From Saprospiraceae bacterium UBA7687 (GTDB lineage: Bacteria; Bacteroidota; Bacteroidia; Chitinophagales; Saprospiraceae): a stretch of 64,000 bases of DNA. Position numbers and translations under genes: made by a program. The stretch spans positions 1-64,000 of the forward strand of contig DLGT01000095.1 in assembly GCA_002482845.1 (NCBI GenBank), written 5' to 3'. The notes beneath the pieces are model-generated. The model worked only from the letters and a program-made list of their open reading frames with translations. It was not told the origin of the DNA and ran no database searches. Shown here piece by piece: positions 58,084-64,000 of this stretch (position 1 is its first letter; each line of letters opens with the position of its first letter).

Positions 58084-58845
58084 ATGAAACTTATCTCTTG
58101 GAATGTAAATGGCATCAGAGCCGCAGTAGGTAAAGAGTTCCTTAAACAATTTGCAGAAATGGATGCGGACATCTTCTGTCTTCAGGAGACAAAAGCACAA
58201 GATGATCAGGTAAAAGAAGCCTTATCAAGTCTCGAAGGTTACCACGTTCACAGCAATTCTGCAGAGAAAAAGGGATATTCAGGTGTTTGTACCATTTCGA
58301 AGCAACCACCATTGTCCGTAACGTATGATATTGGAATATTAGAGCATGACAATGAAGGTAGGGTGCTCACTACCGAGTACGATGATTTTTATCTTGTAAA
58401 TGTTTATGTGCCTAATAGTGGCGATGGTCTAAAAAGATTAGAATATAGAGCAGAATGGGACACAGCATTTGCACAACATTTATCATCACTCAGAGGCAAA
58501 AAAAATGTGATAGTCACAGGAGATTTTAATGTAGCACACCAGGCCATTGACCTAGCAAGACCCAAGGAAAATTATAATAAAACATCAGGCTACACCCAAG
58601 TAGAAATCGATGGTATGACCCTAATATTATCTAAGGGTTTTACAGATTCGTTTAGATTTGTTCATCCTGAGAAGGTGCAATATTCGTTTTGGAGTGTAAG
58701 ATTTGGGGCACGACCTAAGAATTTGGGTTGGAGAATAGATTATTTCCTAGTAGATGAAAGAATGAATGAAAACATCAAGGAAGCATTTATTCTCGACCAA
58801 GAAATGGGTTCAGACCATTGTCCTATTGGGTTAGTGTTGGGGTAA
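58084..58845 (+). CDS. xth: Exodeoxyribonuclease III (AP endonuclease, ExoA/Xth type)
   Basis: A 253-residue AP endonuclease of base excision repair. All signature motifs are present: SWNVNGIRA, metal ligand E35 in CLQETKA, GDFNVAH (catalytic Asp and Asn), WRIDYFLV and the catalytic His245 in GSDHCPIG. It cuts 5' of abasic sites and removes 3' blocking groups. The length is normal for the ExoA group. It stands alone, 96 bp after malic enzyme, and its downstream flank carries the second short tandem-repeat array. Confidence 0.96.
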   Translation: MKLISWNVNGIRAAVGKEFLKQFAEMDADIFCLQETKAQDDQVKEALSSLEGYHVHSNSAEKKGYSGVCTISKQPPLSVTYDIGILEHDNEGRVLTTEYDDFYLVNVYVPNSGDGLKRLEYRAEWDTAFAQHLSSLRGKKNVIVTGDFNVAHQAIDLARPKENYNKTSGYTQVEIDGMTLILSKGFTDSFRFVHPEKVQYSFWSVRFGARPKNLGWRIDYFLVDERMNENIKEAFILDQEMGSDHCPIGLVLG

Positions 58846-59185
58846 TTTTTAACTATTGTAACATATACCATCCATAGATCCTCCGTAGTTACTTAACATA
58901 CGTTCCACATATACTCCGTACACGTTCCATATGTAACTCGACTGCATTCCGACCGAGTTCCGACTGAGTTAGCACTGAGTTCCGACGAGTTCCGACTGAG
59001 TTCCGACGAGTTCCCACTAGCGTGGACTAGCGTGGACTAGCGTGGACCAACAATGACAAAAATAATTGAAAATTGATCCTTTTTTAAAACGCATAATTGT
59101 ATTGCTTACACTTTCAATAATAAACCGTACACTAATTCCGTTATATCTTTTCATTTTTGAATCAATAATCTTTAAAATAAACGAT
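58846..59185. repeat. 340-bp gap with a 10-11-bp periodic repeat array
   Basis: The gap between xth and the coiled-coil protein gene. At 58941-59045 ten consecutive units of 10 or 11 bp each begin with AC: seven variants of ACTGAGTTCCG (one to four differences) followed by three identical ACTAGCGTGG. Upstream, 58866-58940 holds looser related pieces with two ACGTTCC blocks. The region is GC-richer than its surroundings. The rest of the gap (59046-59185) is AT-rich and holds no clear promoter. Confidence 0.8.
58900..58917 (+). repeat. Dispersed 18-bp motif, copy B
   Basis: ACGTTCCACATATACTCC, 16 of 18 identical to 43009-43026, again next to a 10-11-bp array and after TCCATAGAT (58870-58878). 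Confidence 0.65.
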
Positions 59186-59593
59186 ATGAAGATCATAAAA
59201 TTTTTACTTATTCTGGTAAGTATATTTGTTTCCACTCAACTTATAAATGCTCAGTCAAAAGCTGCAGATTTGGACCAAAAAGTAAAAGCTGCGGAGAAGG
59301 AATTAAAATTAGCAGAAAAAAGTGTGACCACAGCGGATAAGATGCTACTAGTAGCAGAAGAAAAACTAGAAAAAGCACTTATCGAATATGAAGATGGTAA
59401 AAAAGCCACTGCTTACAAAAATAAGTTGAATGCAGAGAAAAACAAAGACAAAGCTGTAAAGAATAAAGAAAAAGCAGAAAAGTTAAGGGACAAGGCTTTA
59501 GCAAAAGTAGAAGCCATCGAAGCAAAAAGAGAAGCAAAACTTGCAAAAGAAGCACAGTCCGAAGAAGCAGAAACAGGAGAAGAAGACAAATAA
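59186..59593 (+). CDS. Secreted Lys/Glu/Ala-rich coiled-coil protein
   Basis: A 135-residue protein starting at ATG 59186 with signal peptide MKIIKFLLILVSIFVSTQLI, cleaved near residue 22 (NAQ). An upstream in-frame region exists but would precede the signal. The whole mature part is one alpha-helical, heptad-like stretch of Lys, Glu and Ala (KAAEKELKLAEKSVTTADKM, KNKEKAEKLRDKALAKVEAI) ending in an acidic tail (EEAETGEEDK). It has no cysteine or aromatic core. A periplasmic coiled coil is the likely form; function unknown. Low complexity makes homology calls unreliable. Confidence 0.75.
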   Translation: MKIIKFLLILVSIFVSTQLINAQSKAADLDQKVKAAEKELKLAEKSVTTADKMLLVAEEKLEKALIEYEDGKKATAYKNKLNAEKNKDKAVKNKEKAEKLRDKALAKVEAIEAKREAKLAKEAQSEEAETGEEDK

Positions 59594-59666
59594 TTTAACA
59601 GCACATTACAATTAAGTTCAGAGTAAGCTGTAATTTTTGGTATTTTTTCATCAACTTTGCGGCCTT

Positions 59667-61928
59667 ATGACAGATGTTGGTTACTCTTATTTAGACGAAT
59701 TAAATGATATCCAAAGGCAGGCAGCTACTGCTTTGGATGGACCTGTAATGGTTATCGCTGGGCCTGGTTCTGGCAAAACCCGAGTGCTCACTTATCGTAT
59801 AGCGCATATGATAAATCTCGGTGTGAATCCTGGAAATATCCTTTCTCTAACCTTTACCAATAAGGCAGCGAGAGAGATGAAAGATAGGATAGAAAGAGTG
59901 GTAGGGCCAAAAGCACAAAGGGTTTGGGCAGGTACGTTTCACTCACTATTTGCAAGGATACTTAGGGTAGAGGCGCATAAAATAGGTTATCCAAACGACT
60001 TTACGATCTACGATACTGACGATACAAAAAGTGTCATCACAGAGATCATCACTCAGATGAATCTGGACAAAAAAGTATATGCTCCTGGTGTCGTAAGGTC
60101 TAGGATTTCTGCCGCCAAAAGTAACCTGATCACACCAAAAGCATATTTAGCCAATGAGGAGTTGATGGCATACGACAAGATGGCAAGAAGGCCATTAATT
60201 CACGTTATTTATGAGAAATATGCGGCAAAGTGTATGAGAGCAGGTGCAATGGATTTCGACGACTTATTGTTGCAGATGTTCAGACTTCTATATCAGAATC
60301 CTGATCAAGTGCGAGATAAATATCAGATGCAGTTTAAGTATCTAATGGTAGATGAGTTTCAGGATACCAACTATTTACAATATGAAATACTGAAATTACT
60401 AACCGTTTATCCGGGTAGTAAAAATAATATTTGTATCGTAGGTGATGACGCGCAAAGTATCTATTCGTTCAGAGGTGCTACGATAGAAAATATCCTTCAG
60501 TTTGAGAATGATTTTCCCGACTTGCAGACGTATAAGCTAGAGCAAAACTATAGATCCACCCAGTTTATAGTAGAAGCCGCTAATGAAGTCATTAACCATA
60601 ACAAAAGACAGATTCAGAAAAAGATATGGACAGACCGTATCGAAGGTAATAAAATAAAAATTATCAAAGCTTCTACTGAAACGGAAGAGGGAAAACGGGT
60701 AGCAGATACCATTATTGAACAAAAAAACAGACATAATCTTCAGAATAAAGAAATAGCCATATTGTACAGAACGAATGGTCAGTCTAGGATTTTTGAAGAG
60801 CAACTACGACGACATAATATCTTGTATCGGGTATATGGAGGGCTTTCATTTTATGCTCGAAAAGAAGTAAAAGACTTAATTGCATACATGCGTCTGACCA
60901 TTAATGATAAAGATGACGAAGCACTCAAAAGAGTCATTAATTATCCTAGAAGAGGTATTGGTGAAAGCACCATAGAAAATATATCCAAACTAGCTGATGA
61001 TAACAACATGAGCATGTGGGAAGTACTGACAAAGATAGATTTTAACCAACGTTCTCGAAAAAGTATTGGTGATTTTGTCCAATTAATCCATGCCTTTAAA
61101 GCCAAAGCAGCAAAGTCAAACGCATATGAAATTGCAGATTATATCGCTAGAAATAGTGGCATCATAGAGTTGCTCAAAGCAGATAAAAGTGTAGAAGGTT
61201 TAGGTAGGTTAGAAAATATCACATCCTTACTAGATGGTATCAAAGAGTTTGTGGACGATGACGAAATACAAGTAGGTGAGGAGATGAACACGGACAAGAG
61301 TTTGTCCACTTTCTTGCAGACCATTTCACTTATGACAGATGCTGATACCAAGGAAGAAAATCCAGATACCGTCACACTTATGTCCGTACACTCAGCCAAA
61401 GGATTGGAATTTAAATCAGTCTTTGTAGTTGGACTCGAAGAAAATTTATTTCCAAGTTTTATGGCCCTTGCTGAGGGCAATCAAGTAGATGAAGAAAGAC
61501 GGTTGTTTTACGTGGCGATCACCAGAGCTGAAGAATTATTGTGTCTGACTTATGCGCATAGCAGATACCAATATGGAAACATGAGATTTAATGATCCGAG
61601 TAGATTTTTGGAAGAGATTTCAGACAGAAATTTGGATTCTATTATTTCTATTCACAAAAAACCTGAATTCCCTGAACCAAAGATCTTGGGTAATTTCAAA
61701 CCATTGGGAAGCAAAAAACCGATGCTTTCGGTCAACGTTGATGACTTCGTAGCAGCCAATCCGAATGACATAAAACCAGGTATGGAAGTCATCCACTTAA
61801 AATTTGGTCAAGGCAAAGTCATGAGTGTGGATGAGCGACTCGTAGCATCAATAGTCTTCGATGGACTAGACGAGAATCAAGAAAAAAGAATCATGTTACA
61901 ATTTGCTAAGTTGCAAATTGTAACATAA
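59667..61928 (+). CDS. UvrD/PcrA-type ATP-dependent DNA helicase
   Basis: A 753-residue superfamily 1A helicase starting at ATG 59667; a TTG at 59637 extends the frame but lies upstream of a CAACTTTG promoter-like box. Motifs are complete: Q-motif LNDIQRQA, Walker A AGPGSGKTRVL, TFTNKAAREM, motif II DEFQDTN, motif III GDDAQSIYSFRGA, motif IV QNYRS, motif V VHSAKGLEFKSVFVVG and motif VI VAITRAEE. The C-terminal Tudor-like region (GMEVIHLKFGQGKVMSVD) is that of PcrA/UvrD, which binds RNA polymerase. Roles include mismatch and excision repair. The 3' end codes a 14-bp hairpin covering the stop codon. Confidence 0.95.
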   Translation: MTDVGYSYLDELNDIQRQAATALDGPVMVIAGPGSGKTRVLTYRIAHMINLGVNPGNILSLTFTNKAAREMKDRIERVVGPKAQRVWAGTFHSLFARILRVEAHKIGYPNDFTIYDTDDTKSVITEIITQMNLDKKVYAPGVVRSRISAAKSNLITPKAYLANEELMAYDKMARRPLIHVIYEKYAAKCMRAGAMDFDDLLLQMFRLLYQNPDQVRDKYQMQFKYLMVDEFQDTNYLQYEILKLLTVYPGSKNNICIVGDDAQSIYSFRGATIENILQFENDFPDLQTYKLEQNYRSTQFIVEAANEVINHNKRQIQKKIWTDRIEGNKIKIIKASTETEEGKRVADTIIEQKNRHNLQNKEIAILYRTNGQSRIFEEQLRRHNILYRVYGGLSFYARKEVKDLIAYMRLTINDKDDEALKRVINYPRRGIGESTIENISKLADDNNMSMWEVLTKIDFNQRSRKSIGDFVQLIHAFKAKAAKSNAYEIADYIARNSGIIELLKADKSVEGLGRLENITSLLDGIKEFVDDDEIQVGEEMNTDKSLSTFLQTISLMTDADTKEENPDTVTLMSVHSAKGLEFKSVFVVGLEENLFPSFMALAEGNQVDEERRLFYVAITRAEELLCLTYAHSRYQYGNMRFNDPSRFLEEISDRNLDSIISIHKKPEFPEPKILGNFKPLGSKKPMLSVNVDDFVAANPNDIKPGMEVIHLKFGQGKVMSVDERLVASIVFDGLDENQEKRIMLQFAKLQIVT
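61893..61926. terminator. 14-bp hairpin at the end of the helicase gene
   Basis: A perfect 14-bp stem: 61893-61906 pairs with 61913-61926 around TAAGTT. The right arm ends in the first base of the stop codon. There is no T run after it, so it may act as an mRNA 3' stabiliser or a barrier between the two convergent genes rather than a classical terminator. Confidence 0.6.
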
Positions 61929-61942
61929 CTTTCATTAGCTCA

Positions 61943-64000
61943 TTATGGCTTTAATTCCTTTTGAGCCGCTTTCTGCATTGGATTTAGTTTCTCCTTATAC
62001 TTATGCTGTTTGAATAATTGGAAACGTGTAGGCAATTCTTTGATTGGCCAGTTGTTATTGGATTCATCGATGTCTGCTGTTTCTTTGTTTGGGTCAATGA
62101 TGATTGAAGTTACTTCTTTCTTTTTGACAAATACCTTGGTAAACTTCTCTTCGTTTTTGCGCCAAATTTCTACGGGAACGCGCTCTACTTCCTTGCTACC
62201 GTCTTCAAATGTCCATTCAATAATCACAGGCATCACAAGTCCTCCTTTATTGCTAAAATGAAGTTCGTAATAGTTTTTATCACCATATTTCTCTTGTTTT
62301 TCTTCAGGTGTAAATAGACTGTCGTATTTCATTTGAATGGTGATATCTACAGAATCTTCGGTTTCCCAAGGTCGATAGGTATTGTAAAAATCAAATACTG
62401 TACTGTCTTTTTCTACAGGAAACTGCCCAAACTGTGCTCGGTTTCGTTGACGAGTAAGGAAATCTAAAGGTTTTTTGATGACGTTTTTCATGGTATCGAT
62501 CTTTTTCTCTGGATCATTTTCAAGATCGGGTTTGTACCAAGCGACACTGTCAAGAGAGACATCCACAGCATCTATACTATAAAACCATCCTCTCCAGAAC
62601 CAATCTAGATCCATGGCGCTTGCCTCTTCCATCGTACGAAAAAAATCATCTGGTGTAGGATGTTTGAATGCCCATCTACGACAATATTCTTTAAATGCGT
62701 AATCAAAAAGCTCTCTGCCCATGATCGTTTCTCGGAGAATATTTATGGCTGTGGCTGGCTTATCATACGCATTATTGCCGTAATCAATAATGTTTTCACT
62801 ATTAGTCATGATAGGTTCGAGCTTGTTTTTTGGACGAGACATGTACTCCTTAATATTATGAGGTACTCCACCTTCAGATTTGAAATCATTGTCCCATTCT
62901 TGCTCAGTGAGAAACTGCATAAAACTATTGATACCTTCATCAAACCAAGCCCACTGTCGCTCATCACTATTGATAATCATAGGAAAATAAGTGTGACCTA
63001 CTTCGTGTATGATTACCAAAATAGCAGCTCTTTTTGAACCTTCCGTATATGTGCCATCATCTTCTGCTCGACCAGGATTGAATGAGATCATTGGGTATTC
63101 CATACCATTGGCAGCTTCCACAGAGATCGCTACAGGATAAGGATACGGTATGCTATACTTGGAGTATGTCTTAAGGGTGTGGTCTATTACTTTAGTACTA
63201 TACTTATTATAAATTGGATATGCTTCTTTGCCATAAAGGCTCATACACATTACTTTTTGACCCAATTCGTTGACGTGAGGCATGGCATCCCAAGCAAATT
63301 TTTTACTAGCAGTCCATGCAAAATCACGTACATTTTTAGCTTTGTATTTCCATGTTTTTGTTTTTGTAGCAATGGGTGTTTTTTCGTTTGCTTTTGCTTC
63401 ATCAAGGTTTACGATTAGCAAAGGTGTCTTGGCAGATTGTGCTTGGGTCCATCTGTTATATTGGGTTGGTGTCAATGTTTCTTTATAGTTTTGGCATTCA
63501 CCAGTTGCAGCTACCACGTGATCTGATGGGAGTGTGATATTGACTTCATAGTCTCCAAAAGTGAGTGCAAACTCGCCTGTACCTAGAAACTGTTTGTTTT
63601 GCCATCCTTCAAAATCACTGTAGACACACATCCTCGGAAACCACTGAACCACTGTATAAAGGTAATTTTTGTTATCTGCAAAATATTCGAATCCACCTCT
63701 TCCCCAACTTGGTGTCTTCATCCGATCTATCATATAATATGACCAATCAATGCTGAATGTGACTTTTTTGCCAGCTTTCAATGGTGTAGGCAGATCTATT
63801 CTCATCATACTTTCATTGATAATATATTTTAGAGGAGTTCCTTTATCAGACACGACTTTTTTGATATTGACTCCATATTTGTCCAATTGGCTTGTTGCTT
63901 CTAAACGTTCTAATGCACCTTCATTCATCACGTCAAACATTTTTGAAGCGTTCATATGGTGTTTTGTATTAGAACTTTGGTGTTCATTTTCATCTAGCTG
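61943..64000 (-). CDS. M1 family metallopeptidase (5' end beyond window)
   Basis: The frame is open to the right edge: 685 codons are visible and 15 lie upstream of the first in-window Met, reading QLDENEHQSSNTKHH. That aligns with the WLQLDQN region of the first M1 protein, so the true N-terminus, with its signal peptide, is outside. The zinc site is intact: HEVGHTYFPM and WFDEGINSF. The GMEYPM edge motif and the ETADIDESNNNWP end match the 16.3-kb paralogue closely. It is convergent with the helicase gene, 14 bp apart. The two M1 proteins differ in linker and loop lengths, so they are diverged paralogues. Confidence 0.92.
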   Translation of the reverse strand, partial: QLDENEHQSSNTKHHMNASKMFDVMNEGALERLEATSQLDKYGVNIKKVVSDKGTPLKYIINESMMRIDLPTPLKAGKKVTFSIDWSYYMIDRMKTPSWGRGGFEYFADNKNYLYTVVQWFPRMCVYSDFEGWQNKQFLGTGEFALTFGDYEVNITLPSDHVVAATGECQNYKETLTPTQYNRWTQAQSAKTPLLIVNLDEAKANEKTPIATKTKTWKYKAKNVRDFAWTASKKFAWDAMPHVNELGQKVMCMSLYGKEAYPIYNKYSTKVIDHTLKTYSKYSIPYPYPVAISVEAANGMEYPMISFNPGRAEDDGTYTEGSKRAAILVIIHEVGHTYFPMIINSDERQWAWFDEGINSFMQFLTEQEWDNDFKSEGGVPHNIKEYMSRPKNKLEPIMTNSENIIDYGNNAYDKPATAINILRETIMGRELFDYAFKEYCRRWAFKHPTPDDFFRTMEEASAMDLDWFWRGWFYSIDAVDVSLDSVAWYKPDLENDPEKKIDTMKNVIKKPLDFLTRQRNRAQFGQFPVEKDSTVFDFYNTYRPWETEDSVDITIQMKYDSLFTPEEKQEKYGDKNYYELHFSNKGGLVMPVIIEWTFEDGSKEVERVPVEIWRKNEEKFTKVFVKKKEVTSIIIDPNKETADIDESNNNWPIKELPTRFQLFKQHKYKEKLNPMQKAAQKELKP

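Noticed and set aside
1..64000. tRNA, rRNA, tmRNA or RNase P RNA genes
   Set aside because: No convincing T-loop plus acceptor pairing or known RNA signature was seen in any intergenic gap; this was a reading by eye, not a covariance search.

Overview
The window is AT-rich chromosomal DNA from a member of the Bacteroidota, most likely a gliding, environmental lineage such as the Saprospiria, Cytophagia or Flavobacteriia. The placement rests on a gldH gliding lipoprotein gene, a PorZ-type protein with a type IX secretion sorting domain, bacillithiol synthesis (bshA), TonB receptors of Bacteroidota type, and a recurring promoter -7 element TAnnTTTG with almost no Shine-Dalgarno sequences. I count 46 protein genes: 45 full-length or partial genes of ordinary size plus one 54-codon gene. 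I see no tRNA, rRNA or CRISPR array. Two genes run off the ends: rpoN on the left and an M1 metallopeptidase on the right.

Layout. 1-11.5 kb holds rpoN (partial), an aminopeptidase P, a FadL-like outer membrane protein, a low-complexity Asn/Trp/Ser-rich secreted protein, proS with DUF3127 and a small membrane protein, an acyl-CoA dehydrogenase/SCP2 pair and a lipoprotein. 11.6-22.2 kb looks replication-linked. It has uvrA, a GT-C membrane protein bracketed by two perfect 16-bp parS palindromes, an M1 peptidase, an alpha/beta hydrolase, heme A synthase, then a 575-bp divergent intergenic region carrying three perfect DnaA boxes (candidate oriC), then dtd and a MazG-like gene. 22.2-37.4 kb has three tandem amidohydrolases, gldH with a GT-C-like gene, a Kazal lipoprotein, a PorT-like barrel, a XerC/D recombinase, bshA facing porZ, and a TonB receptor. 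37.4-46.6 kb has a GyrI-like protein, a FecA-like receptor with repeated metalloregulator-like boxes around a consensus promoter, an ABC-F protein, a 0.9-kb gene-free patch of repeats, and two POT peptide transporters. 46.9-64 kb has a TPR protein, membrane and conserved hypothetical proteins, pdxA-lysE, a 153-bp MITE lodged exactly between two convergent stop codons, mnmG with a zinc-ribbon gene, malic enzyme, exonuclease III, a second short tandem-repeat array, a coiled-coil secreted protein, a UvrD/PcrA helicase and the second M1 peptidase.

Most of the genes are ordinary housekeeping or envelope functions. The parts that most deserve follow-up are non-coding: the candidate oriC plus parS pair, the MITE, the two related 10-11-bp periodic arrays, the promoter-terminator unit in front of the GT-C gene, and the operator boxes at the FecA-like gene. 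All assignments come from reading sequence and translation by eye. No database search or computation was run.
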